DNA of 64,000 bases, taken from contig JACRPF010000005.1 in the NCBI GenBank assembly GCA_016214035.1, positions 1 through 64,000 of the forward strand, written 5' to 3'. This DNA is from Spirochaetota bacterium. Lineage in GTDB: Bacteria; Spirochaetota; Brachyspiria; Brachyspirales; JACRPF01. Both the position numbers and the translations under genes were made by a program. The number at the start of each line of letters is the position of its first letter. Positions within the stretch are counted from its first letter, which is position 1. Below are positions 42,173 through 51,852 of the stretch, piece after piece. The notes under the pieces were generated by a model. That model was not told where the DNA came from. It did not search any database and saw only the letters and a program-made list of their open reading frames with translations.

Positions 42173-42240
42173 TTGACTTATCCGCGGTTCCTGAGTATAT
42201 TAAATAAAGTATTACGTGCTATTCATAAAGCACTAAGTTT
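42173..42240 (+). promoter_or_regulatory. Promoter and dyad upstream of the GH140-like gene
   Basis: TTGACT (42173-42178), 17 nt, TATATT (42196-42201) lie just after the regulator stop. About 20 nt downstream, GTGCT and AGCAC form a dyad (about 42217-42235) within a roughly 130-nt leader that ends in a strong GAGGAGGG ribosome site. The dyad is a candidate operator for the adjacent GntR-type protein. Confidence 0.55.
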
Positions 42241-42335
42241 GACTAAAATTAATGCGCGATGGAAGAATCTCATACCTTGAGCGGCATCGTTCGAATATCT
42301 ACAATCATGCGTCATGAAAGACGAGGAGGGCCATT

Positions 42336-45300
42336 ATGAGCGGAAATTGTAGGACAGACAATTCATGGGCCGGTGGTCTTAACGTACCGGTGAGAATAGT
42401 TGTGTTGGCAGGGGCTATTCTATTTGGAGGTATATCAGTGAGCGCAGCGTGGGATGGTCCATCGGTTGATTTCAGTCACGGGCAGATACAGGTGTCTGGG
42501 AATGGGCATTTCCTACAGCATACCGATGGAACGCCATTTGTATGGATAGGCGACACCGGTTGGCGCGCGATAACCCGCCTGAATAGGCAAGATATGGAAA
42601 CGTACTTGGAGAACAGGAGACAAAAGGGCTTCACTATTATTCAGGTGATGATATACGATTTTGAATTTCCTCATGATCCGAATACGTATGGTGATTATGC
42701 ATTCAGCGGATCAGATGCAACACAGCCGGTAACGACAATAGGTAATAATCCCAATGATCCTGCAGAGTATGATTTCTGGGACCATGTGGACTATTTTATT
42801 GATTTGGCGTATCAAAAAGGCCTCTACGTTGGAATATTCCCGGTGTGGGGGAATACAACATCCCCCCGGTATGGAGGATATCTGGATACAACAGCCGAGG
42901 CAACAGATTATGGCACATGGATTGCCAATCGGTATAAAAATAAGCATAATATCATCTGGATTCTTGGGGGCGATATTGCCGGTTCGGAAAATAACAGCCA
43001 GGCTCATGCACTTGGGAATGCAATTAATTCGACCGATCCAAATCATATTATCACCTTCCACTGCAATATCAAGCATTCTTCATCAGAGTGGTTTCACAGT
43101 ACATCCTGGCTCGATATGAATATGTTTCAATCGGGACATTTGAACACACCGGAAGAGATGTATTCAACAAATGTATGGCAGCAATCCGTTGCGAGATTTC
43201 CGATCACTCAACCGGGGGTTGACTGGGCAAGATCTCCGGCAAAACCAGTGGTGGACGGCGAACCACGTTATGAAGATCATCCGATCAACTGGAATGCTGC
43301 CAACGGATATTACACGGACCGTGATTTCAGGGAGGCTGCCTATTGGTCGATATTTGCAGGGGGATGCGGCGTAACATATGGAAATCATGCGGTATGGCAA
43401 ATGATTACGAATCTTGATCAGGGCTGGCATGATCCGCTGTATACTTGGCAGGTGGGTCTTGATAGGCCGGGGGCATCGAATGTCGTCCATATCCGTAAAC
43501 TACTTTTGTCGCGACCGTATTTTGCTCGCGTTCCTGATCAGAATATCATTGCCTCGACCATCGGATGGTCTCACAACCATATACAGGCAACACGGGCATC
43601 CGACGGAAGTTATGCGTTTATCTATATCCCCGTAGTGAGCAAAAATGTTTCAATAAAGTTGAACCAGCTTACAGGAACTGCCGTACAGTCATGGTGGTAT
43701 AATCCCCGGGATGGATCGTGTATTAATTCGGGGCAAATTACCAATAGCGGGCAAAATCAGGATTTCACATCGCCGTCTATATCCGGACCGGATTGGGTAC
43801 TTGTATTGGATGATGCGTCAAAGGGATTTCCTCCTCCGGGAACGATCACGACCCCGCCCGTCGCAAGCATAACCTCGCCGACAAACGGTGCATTTTTCTC
43901 CGCTGCTACGAACATTACCATTGACGCAAGTGCATCCGACAGCGACGGTACGGTTGCAAAAGTTGAGTTCTATCAGGGTACGAACAAACTCGGCGAGGAT
44001 ACGACTGCACCGTATTCATATACTTGGAATTCAGTTGCGGCGGGAAATTACAGCCTGACGGTGAAAGCGTATGATAACGGAGGGGCGTCAACAATCTCAT
44101 CCGCGGTGGTCATCACCGTATCGACAAGCGGCATGCAAAATATCGCACTGGGCAAAGCGACAACGGTTTCATCCGTTGAGAACACCAGCAGGATAGGTTC
44201 TAACGCGGTCGATGGCAACGGGACAACACGATGGGCGAGTGAGCATTCAGATCCCCAGTGGATATCAATAGATTTGGGTCAGGTATACACCATTTCGCAG
44301 GTGATACTGAAATGGGAAACCGCATATGGCAAATCCTACCAGATACAGGTTTCAGGCGATGCTTCATCGTGGACAAATATCTATTCGACGACAAACGGGA
44401 ATGGGGGCACCAATATTCTGAGCGTATCCGGCACGGGAAGATATATTCGGATGTATGGCACGCAGCGGGCGGCCAGCTATTATGGGTATTCTCTCTGGGA
44501 ATTCGAAGTATTTGGCAGTGGAGCAGTCAACAATCCGCCGAGTGCGAGTATCACTTCACCGTCAAACGGTGCGTTTTTTTCTGCAGGAACGAATATTAAT
44601 ATAAGCGCAAGTGCATCCGACAGCGACGGTACGGTTGTAAAAGTTGAGTTCTATCAGGGTACGAACAAACTCGGCGAGGATACGATTTCGCCGTATTCAT
44701 ATACTTGGAATTCGGTTGCGGCGGGGAATTACAGCCTGACGGCGAAAGCGTATGATAGCGGTGGGGCGTCAACAATCTCATCCGCGGTGGTCATCACCGT
44801 ATCGACAAGCGGCATGCAAAATATCGCACAGGGCAAAGCGACAACGGTTTCATCCGTTGAGAATACCAGCAGGATAGGTTCTAACGCGGTCGATGGCAAC
44901 GGGACAACACGATGGGCGAGCGAGCATTCAGATCCCCAGTGGATATCAATAGATTTGGGTCAGGTCTACACCATTTCGCAGGTGATACTGAAATGGGAAA
45001 CCGCATACGGCAAATCCTACCAGGTGCAGGTTTCAGGCGATGCTTCGTCGTGGACAAATATCTATTCGACGACAAACGGGAATGGGGGCACCAATATTCT
45101 GAGCGTATCCGGCACGGGAAGATATATTCGGATGTATGGCACGCAGCGGGCGGCCAGCTATTATGGGTATTCTCTCTGGGAATTCGAGGTATTTGGCAGT
45201 GGAGCAGTCAACAATCCGCCGAGTGCGAGTATCACTTCACCGTCAAACGGTGCATTTTTCTCCGCTACAACTAACATAACCATTGCTGCAAGTGCATCCG

Positions 45301-46553
45301 ACAGCGATGGTACGGTTGCAAAAGTTGAGTTTTATCAGGGTACGAACAAACTCGGCGAGGATACGACTGCACCGTATTCATATATCTGGAATTCGGTTGC
45401 GGCGGGGAATTACAGCCTGACGGCGAAGGTATTTGACAATGGTGGTGCAGTGAATACCTCGGCGGCAGTTACAATTTCGGTTGGCTCCCCGCCAGTCACA
45501 CTTCAGGCCGAATCTTACAGCAGTATGAGCGGCGTTATAAACAACGGAACGTCTATTAGCGGATGCGATACCGGCAACTGGGTTTGTTTTAATAACGTTG
45601 ATTTCGGAGGCGGTTGTAACACCTTCATCGCGGCGATTGGTGTTCCTGCAAGTTATGCGGGCAAACAAGTAGAAATCCGGCTTGGAAGTGCAACCGGGAC
45701 ACTTCTCGGCACCCTTACGGTGGCAAGTACCGGGGCCTGGGAGACATATGTGGAACAGAGTATTCCCATTACAACCATCTCCGGTGTACAGACAGTGTAT
45801 TTTGTCTTTAATGGGGGATATGGGGTTGGTAACTTTGATTACTTTCGATTTCCAATAGAAAGCGCTGGTACGGCGGCACAATATGCCGTTCAGAGCGGTA
45901 ACATATCGATTGATCCGCTTACGAAAAAAATTAATATTGCTTACGCTGTAGGAGTTACACCATCAGTCGTCGCGTCCGGAAATGGGGTTACATCAAATGG
46001 CACTGTAAATTTATCCATTTTCCGCGTTCCGTCTGATAATTCGATACAGTTTGCATACGCGCCGACAGGCACTGGTAACTGGACTTCAATCGAGAAATTT
46101 GCGCTGGAAGGATCCACGAGTACGCCTGATTCCGGCATTCGTCGTATCACATGGAATTTGCCGCTCACGATCGATTTCTCGCGACACTACGACGTCCTTA
46201 TCAGCGGCACGTGGAACGGCGCCCCCCTTGTTCCATATATTGTCGCCGATATTGATCTTGCTCCCTCGATGCGTGCCCGTACCTCTCTGGACGGTTTTTG
46301 CGCGTTCGGTAGCCCGTATCGTGGAAACGGTATGATCACCTTCGCGAATCTCACCACGGATGCCGCAGTGACGATTTTCTCAGTATCCGGGAAAAAGGTT
46401 GCGCATCTGGCGGTATCGCAGCGAAACGAAAGCGGGATGCTTCAGTGGAATGTGATGACGGAAAACGGCAAGAAGATAGCACCTGGGGCATATTTCTGCC
46501 GCGCATCGTCGGCAACGGGAGTAAAAATTATTCGGGTGCTGGTGCTGCGATGA
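42336..46553 (+). CDS. Secreted modular GH140-like glycosidase with Ig, F5/8 C and CBM6 modules
   Basis: A 1405-residue exported enzyme. A signal peptide ends near residue 37 (VLAGAILFGGISVSAA). The catalytic part (about 40-500) is a DUF4038-type TIM barrel (HGQIQVSGNGHFLQHTDGTPFVWIGDTGWRA); the likely catalytic pair is Asp213 (WILGGDIAG) and Glu309 (VVDGEPRYE), about the spacing I recall for GH140 apiosidase. Then follow an Ig-like module, an F5/8 type C (CBM32-like) module, a second near-identical Ig plus F5/8 C pair, a third Ig, a CBM6-like domain (LQAESYSSMSGV) and a C-terminal FlgD-like or sorting-type beta domain. It fits degradation of apiose-bearing pectin, but specificity is unproven. 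Confidence 0.87.
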   Translation: MSGNCRTDNSWAGGLNVPVRIVVLAGAILFGGISVSAAWDGPSVDFSHGQIQVSGNGHFLQHTDGTPFVWIGDTGWRAITRLNRQDMETYLENRRQKGFTIIQVMIYDFEFPHDPNTYGDYAFSGSDATQPVTTIGNNPNDPAEYDFWDHVDYFIDLAYQKGLYVGIFPVWGNTTSPRYGGYLDTTAEATDYGTWIANRYKNKHNIIWILGGDIAGSENNSQAHALGNAINSTDPNHIITFHCNIKHSSSEWFHSTSWLDMNMFQSGHLNTPEEMYSTNVWQQSVARFPITQPGVDWARSPAKPVVDGEPRYEDHPINWNAANGYYTDRDFREAAYWSIFAGGCGVTYGNHAVWQMITNLDQGWHDPLYTWQVGLDRPGASNVVHIRKLLLSRPYFARVPDQNIIASTIGWSHNHIQATRASDGSYAFIYIPVVSKNVSIKLNQLTGTAVQSWWYNPRDGSCINSGQITNSGQNQDFTSPSISGPDWVLVLDDASKGFPPPGTITTPPVASITSPTNGAFFSAATNITIDASASDSDGTVAKVEFYQGTNKLGEDTTAPYSYTWNSVAAGNYSLTVKAYDNGGASTISSAVVITVSTSGMQNIALGKATTVSSVENTSRIGSNAVDGNGTTRWASEHSDPQWISIDLGQVYTISQVILKWETAYGKSYQIQVSGDASSWTNIYSTTNGNGGTNILSVSGTGRYIRMYGTQRAASYYGYSLWEFEVFGSGAVNNPPSASITSPSNGAFFSAGTNINISASASDSDGTVVKVEFYQGTNKLGEDTISPYSYTWNSVAAGNYSLTAKAYDSGGASTISSAVVITVSTSGMQNIAQGKATTVSSVENTSRIGSNAVDGNGTTRWASEHSDPQWISIDLGQVYTISQVILKWETAYGKSYQVQVSGDASSWTNIYSTTNGNGGTNILSVSGTGRYIRMYGTQRAASYYGYSLWEFEVFGSGAVNNPPSASITSPSNGAFFSATTNITIAASASDSDGTVAKVEFYQGTNKLGEDTTAPYSYIWNSVAAGNYSLTAKVFDNGGAVNTSAAVTISVGSPPVTLQAESYSSMSGVINNGTSISGCDTGNWVCFNNVDFGGGCNTFIAAIGVPASYAGKQVEIRLGSATGTLLGTLTVASTGAWETYVEQSIPITTISGVQTVYFVFNGGYGVGNFDYFRFPIESAGTAAQYAVQSGNISIDPLTKKINIAYAVGVTPSVVASGNGVTSNGTVNLSIFRVPSDNSIQFAYAPTGTGNWTSIEKFALEGSTSTPDSGIRRITWNLPLTIDFSRHYDVLISGTWNGAPLVPYIVADIDLAPSMRARTSLDGFCAFGSPYRGNGMITFANLTTDAAVTIFSVSGKKVAHLAVSQRNESGMLQWNVMTENGKKIAPGAYFCRASSATGVKIIRVLVLR
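43858..45480 (+). repeat. 681-bp in-gene direct duplication (two full copies plus a third partial)
   Basis: Each full copy encodes 227 residues (one Ig-like plus one F5/8 type C module). Copy 1 runs from about 43858 and copy 2 from about 44539; the third copy, from about 45220, has only the Ig part before the CBM6-like domain. Anchors such as GCATGCAAAATATCGCA at 44131 and 44812 give the 681-bp offset. Only scattered substitutions separate the copies, so the duplication is recent or kept uniform by gene conversion. Confidence 0.93.
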
Positions 46554-46697
46554 CGCGCTTTAGTGCAGTTATTTTTGAAAGAACATACGATATGTGATAA
46601 AAGGGATAATGGTGATTCTTAGTGACCGTCCTGCATGCATAGTATTATCATTGTACATCAGATCGAAAATATACATATGTCTGGGGGGTAGCTACGA

Positions 46698-49600
46698 ATG
46701 ATACAACATATCACGTGTGCGGCACTGATCGTTTTTTTACCTCTTGCCGCGGAGAATCTCATTGAGAACGGTGATTTCGAGGATACGGCAAATGATGTCC
46801 CGAAGGGATGGATATTCGCGTCATACAGCGCTTCCAACAACGGTATTGCCGCCGCACCCGACGGGGGATTCGTCCGCGGAAAGATATCTTTGCTGCTCAA
46901 GCATACGGATGTCGAGAAAAAGGCGGGGACGAAATCGATTGCCATCATCACCGAGAAATCCGTAAAAAGCATCGTCGGTGGAGCCGAGTACACGCTTACG
47001 TTTTACGCGCGCTCGCAGATCGCCGGCCAACCCGTGACTGCATTGTTCTACACCGGTGCTGCAAAAAAGCCGCATTTTTTCAAGTCAAAATCCATCGTCG
47101 TTACCGAAACGTGGACAAAATATTCATTTACTCAAAAGTTAATGACTGAAAGCGATTGGGATAATCGCGATCTCTTCATCCGCTTCGATATTCCATTCGG
47201 GGAGGTGTATATCGACGGGGTATCTCTCGATCAAGCTGTTCGTACAGATGCACCGGTCGCCGCCGCACCGGAAAGGAAAAACCTCGTCGTCAACCCCGGC
47301 TTTGAACTTGGTTGGCTTGGCTGGGGAGTACAGACATATCGCAGATACGGTCTTCCCGATCCAGAAAAGGAGACGCCGACGTCGATCGATCGTGAAAATA
47401 AATACGAAGGGACGGCGTCGATGCGCCTCGAGCCCAACATCTGCATTGGAAGTATGCGGTACGCGGTAAAACCTGGCGTGCAGTATACTTTTTCATGCTA
47501 TGCGAAAGCCGAACCCGCTCCAGGTGACGGCAGGGCGATCAGTTTTCTGGTCATTACGCCCACCTGGAAGGTTATACATCGTTCGTTTTCGGTGGGTAGA
47601 GAAATAGGATCAGAATGGAAACGTTTTTCATTTCCAGTTACAATTGACGAGCAAGGCACCGCGTTCAATAACACGATATACATCCGTATCGATTCTCAGG
47701 ACAATACCCTCTGGGTAGATGCCGTGCAAATTGAACGGGGCGAAATGACGGGATATGATTCGGGGATTCAGTGCGGAATCCTCATGCAGTCGAAAGACGG
47801 GCTTTTCCCATTCGGGAAGCAGCAGCAATGCATGGTGGCGATAGCTGCATCCGGCGGTATAGTCCGTCCGATCGTCGCTTCTATCGCTGCACGCGATGTG
47901 TTGTCGAACCTCATCTGGAAAAAGGACGTTGCGATCACTGCGACAAAAGATGAATTGACAACGATGCCGCTTACGCTCGAAAACACAACGCTTGGCGTTC
48001 ATGAAGTGACGATTACTACGGCATATCCCGGTGGGCCGCCGCTGTCAAAAAACGCCATGCGATACTGCGTCATCGACGGCACTGCGCAAACGACGCGTCT
48101 GAACCCGCTCTTCGGTTCTGAGAACGTCATCGGACGCATGCCGGGCTGGCTGGAGGAATGGAACGAACGGATGGCCGCGGCGGCGGGCGCCGGTTTTTCC
48201 CGTGTGTTCGCGTGGCAGTCTGAGGTGGACGACGGGGCGGATGCTGCAACGGTAACGCTGCTGAAAAATCAGCTTGCACGAAAAAAAGCAAGCGGAAAAT
48301 CAGTCATGCTCTGCATGGGTTTGCCGAAAAAGACCAGCATCGGAGCCATGAAAATCGACGAGGAACCGAACGAAGCGCTCGTTGCAGAAGAAATCGCGCG
48401 ATACAGCGCCTATACGGGAAAGCTCGCGCGGGGGCTTTCAGGCACGGTCGATTACTTTCAGTTGCTTAACGAACCGAACATCTGGTATGCGCGCAGCGGG
48501 GCGAAAAAAGGCCTTCGGCTCATGTCGGCGGAACGGTATATCCGCTTTATCGCCGCAGGTGCGGCCGCCGTACGTGCGGCCGCACCGCAAGCGAAAATCG
48601 CAGCAAACATCAACGGTATTGACATTGAATACACTGAAAAATTATTTGCCGCGGGTGCCGCGAAGTACATCGACGTATTTACGTTTCACCCCTATCGTCA
48701 ATTTCCCGAAAGTTCGCCGGTGTACGAAGATATCAGGCGTTTACGCACCCTCATCGACCGTTACGCGCCTCAAATGCCAATCATCAACGACGAGCAGTAT
48801 TACGGTGTGCGAGATATGATCGCACATTCCGGAGAACCCGACCGCGACTACTACAGCGACACCGAAGAGGAACAGACGGGGCGCATCCTTCAGAATTACC
48901 TGCATCATATCGCCGCCGACCGCGTGCCCTACGCACTGTTTTCCATCGGCCTGACGCTGTATCGGTATGGCATGGGGAATCCCGTCTATTTTTATCATTC
49001 TTTCGGCGGCTATCGTTTCATGAGCCAGACGCTTTATGACATAACCGCATCGTCATCGCTCAATGTCAATCCGTCGGTGCGTGCATTTATTTTTGAGCGC
49101 ACAGACGGCGTGAAGATAGTTTCGCTCAATACACGCATGTTTGGTGTGCGCGGCGGCATGCGAAACTGCGTCGCTGATGCTGCGTTTGATGCGAATGGCA
49201 ATAAAATCCCCACTGCCGATGTTCCCGTCACGTACATTCCTTCGTATCTCACCTTCAAGGCGGGAACCACCGTGGATGCGGTATTCACCGCTCTGAAACG
49301 CGCCGACCTCTACGGCTTTGATGCACCGGTGCGCCTTTCGTTCGATCTCGATGCGGGCATTCTCGGCATGAGCGTCGAAAACTGCATGAACAAGCCCCTC
49401 TCCGCATCGGTGACGTTCACCAAAATGCCCGGGGGTTGGCAGATTCCCGCGCCTGTTGCCGTGAGCGCCCTTGCCGAACGGTCGACCAAACGATTTGCCT
49501 TCCCGGTGAACGAGCACGATCTCTCGTGGAACAAAGAATACGCGATCGAATACACCGCGGCTGCGGGAGACAGCATACTTTCGAAACGCGCAAAACTTCC

Positions 49601-50261
49601 GTCGATCGACATTCCGCGCGCGGCGATTGCCGTCGACGGCGAATTTGCAGACTGGAAGGGCGTGCCGAAATATGCGCTTGCAGAGGACAATCTGTCGGTC
49701 GATTTCTCCGGCGGCAAGATCCCGCGCGCGGGGCCGCTAGACCTGAGCGCATCGCTCGCATTCGCATGGGACGATGCGAACCTGTTCATCGCCGTAAAAG
49801 TGATCGATACGGTATTTTTCACCGGCAACGGTGAAGAAGGCCAATTCTGGAACAAGGATTCAATGCAGATCTATTTCGATATGCAGAATGACGGTGGTAA
49901 GGTATATGACGCGAATGATGCTTCCTATACGATCGGGTTCAACAAGGACTGTGTGCCGGTTGCTTATCTCGACAAAAATCCCACCGGGCGTTATGTCGGT
50001 GCAGCGAACGCGGACCGCGGTCTCGACGAAGCGGTACAGGTTGCGTGGAAAAAGAACAGCGACGGGTATGCGCTCGAAATGGCATTTCCTCGGGCGGTGC
50101 TTCCATACCTAGAACTGCAGGGTGGCAGCGTGTTCGGCATATCACTGCTTGTCAACGATAATGACGGGGACGGTCGCAAGCAGGGAGTGACGCTGGGGCC
50201 GAAGGGAACCGAGCCGTTTAAAAATCCGTCGATATGGAAAACGGTGAGACTTGTACGGTAG
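46698..50261 (+). CDS. Large secreted glycoside hydrolase with CBM modules (clan A-like)
   Basis: An 1187-residue protein with a short export signal (IQHITCAALIVFLPLAA), two CBM4/9-like beta-sandwich modules (NLIENGDFEDTAN at about 18 and NLVVNPGFELGWLGW at about 195), a TIM barrel at about 480-850, and a C-terminal CBM9/DOMON-like module (AIAVDGEFADWKGVP, about 970-1187). The barrel has a probable acid/base Glu592 (FQLLNEPNIW) and nucleophile Glu699 (PIINDEQYYG), the usual two-glutamate plan of retaining clan GH-A enzymes such as GH39 or GH5. GGGGGGTAG precedes the ATG. It follows the GH140-like gene in the same direction, 144 bp apart. Substrate unknown. Confidence 0.85.
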   Translation: MIQHITCAALIVFLPLAAENLIENGDFEDTANDVPKGWIFASYSASNNGIAAAPDGGFVRGKISLLLKHTDVEKKAGTKSIAIITEKSVKSIVGGAEYTLTFYARSQIAGQPVTALFYTGAAKKPHFFKSKSIVVTETWTKYSFTQKLMTESDWDNRDLFIRFDIPFGEVYIDGVSLDQAVRTDAPVAAAPERKNLVVNPGFELGWLGWGVQTYRRYGLPDPEKETPTSIDRENKYEGTASMRLEPNICIGSMRYAVKPGVQYTFSCYAKAEPAPGDGRAISFLVITPTWKVIHRSFSVGREIGSEWKRFSFPVTIDEQGTAFNNTIYIRIDSQDNTLWVDAVQIERGEMTGYDSGIQCGILMQSKDGLFPFGKQQQCMVAIAASGGIVRPIVASIAARDVLSNLIWKKDVAITATKDELTTMPLTLENTTLGVHEVTITTAYPGGPPLSKNAMRYCVIDGTAQTTRLNPLFGSENVIGRMPGWLEEWNERMAAAAGAGFSRVFAWQSEVDDGADAATVTLLKNQLARKKASGKSVMLCMGLPKKTSIGAMKIDEEPNEALVAEEIARYSAYTGKLARGLSGTVDYFQLLNEPNIWYARSGAKKGLRLMSAERYIRFIAAGAAAVRAAAPQAKIAANINGIDIEYTEKLFAAGAAKYIDVFTFHPYRQFPESSPVYEDIRRLRTLIDRYAPQMPIINDEQYYGVRDMIAHSGEPDRDYYSDTEEEQTGRILQNYLHHIAADRVPYALFSIGLTLYRYGMGNPVYFYHSFGGYRFMSQTLYDITASSSLNVNPSVRAFIFERTDGVKIVSLNTRMFGVRGGMRNCVADAAFDANGNKIPTADVPVTYIPSYLTFKAGTTVDAVFTALKRADLYGFDAPVRLSFDLDAGILGMSVENCMNKPLSASVTFTKMPGGWQIPAPVAVSALAERSTKRFAFPVNEHDLSWNKEYAIEYTAAAGDSILSKRAKLPSIDIPRAAIAVDGEFADWKGVPKYALAEDNLSVDFSGGKIPRAGPLDLSASLAFAWDDANLFIAVKVIDTVFFTGNGEEGQFWNKDSMQIYFDMQNDGGKVYDANDASYTIGFNKDCVPVAYLDKNPTGRYVGAANADRGLDEAVQVAWKKNSDGYALEMAFPRAVLPYLELQGGSVFGISLLVNDNDGDGRKQGVTLGPKGTEPFKNPSIWKTVRLVR

Positions 50262-50354
50262 CAATGGCACCGGATAATATCATCCAATAAAAATTAATAT
50301 TGACCATGATTTCGACAGAGTTCTGTACTACACTGACGCCATCGATCCATCACG

Positions 50355-51698
50355 GCGGAGGCGTTGTAATCCTGTACAAGCAGTTACTTGTTTTTCTTTG
50401 CCTATAACGACTCCTACGGTGACAATTACGGATTCTATCGATCTGAAATAGAAATGGAAACGAATATATACCGGCGCTGCGGCATCCCGAAATACGGCCT
50501 TTCCCGCATCCGTTGCACCAACGACAACTGCGGCGAAGAATACATACTGCTGTTCTCCTGCAAAGACCGTGGAATATTTCCTTCCTGTATGCAGAAGCAC
50601 ATGCGCGAAGCGGGCGATTTCATCACCCATACGATAGCCATGGAAGTACCGCACTGGCATATCATTTTCACGATACCGAAACTGATGCGGAAGAATATCT
50701 ACTGGCACCGGACAGCACGCAACGACCTTTTACGTATGGCTTGGAGATGTACTCTTGCTTTTATGCGTGGTACTCTCAAATGTGACGGCCGTCCCGGCGC
50801 GGTGATAGGCATTGAAACATCGGGGGAATATCTCGACTTGAACCCGCACGTCCATATGGTCGTGACCGATGGGTTATATACACCAGGCGGTAATTCTATA
50901 ACATGCCCCGATACGATATTCGGCATTCGACTGCCTGAAATCGCTCTGGGAACATGAAGTCGGGGCGTATGTAATCTATAAGAAATATGTCAATCAGGAA
51001 GCGGTGGCGAAGCTGTTTCATTTCTGGCACACCGGATTTTCGGTATATGCCAACCGCAGGAAAGATATTAAAAAATCGAATGAAGCAAGTGTCAAAGAGT
51101 TTGAACAGCTTGCGAGATATATTGCCAAGCCGCATTTTTCACTTAATGCAATGCATTACGTCCCGGAAACATCAACGGTGCTCTATAAAGGAACGATGCA
51201 TAATGGGAATAAAAGTAATTTCAGGATTTATAAAGCAACGGACTTTCTTGCGGCCATAACGTCTCATATCCCGAAACATCGTCAAAAATATTTGAATTAC
51301 TACGGCGTCTATTCCAACAAATCACGCGGACGTAATACGACGATAAAGCCGCCACCGATGTGCAGCGTACGTGCGCAAAGAATTGGGCGATGATGATACG
51401 AAAGATATGGGAAGTAGACCCATTGGCATGCCCAAAGTGCGGAAAGGAAATGCGTTTTGTGCTGATAGTGCAGGAGGCGTATGTAATACTGTATAAGCAG
51501 CTGCTGCAAAGGATGGACGCGTGGTATGAGGAGCCGGTAAGGGCGCCTCCAAGACTTGATATTCAGAAAACACTCAGTCTGACGTATGAGCCGTTAGCGG
51601 ATGAATGGAAAGCTACAGGGACGGCGGCCGTAGAGTCAGAAGCTGAGGTGGTAACAGATGAATGGGCGGGAACTAACAGCGAATTTGCGGACGCATGA
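50355..51698 (+). pseudogene. Frameshifted IS91-family transposase
   Basis: Pieces of one transposase appear in succession. There is an N-terminal fragment (VVILYKQLL), then FAYNDSYGDNYGFYRSEIE... with the zinc-type CTNDNCGEEYILLFSCKDRG and ETSGEYLDLNPHVHMVVTDG (the HUH-type His pair HVH), then in another frame FHFWHTGFSVYANRRKD...AKPHFSLNAMHY, and in a third frame the C-terminal zinc motif DPLACPKCGKEMRF. At least two, probably three, frameshifts (near 50390, 50945 and 51360) break it. IS91 elements move by rolling-circle replication and can mobilise neighbouring DNA. Its ends were not located. It sits between two glycosidase genes. Confidence 0.9.
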
Positions 51699-51852
51699 AG
51701 GTGAGGTATGTCGATTAAATATTCAATATCAGCGCATGAGTATGAATTGGGATAGAATTCATGCGTGATTATGTGCCGATAAGACATGTGCTGCAGTGAG
51801 ATTGTAAAACTGATATGTCGCATGCGGTAAAAAAAGGAAAGTACTCCTTATG

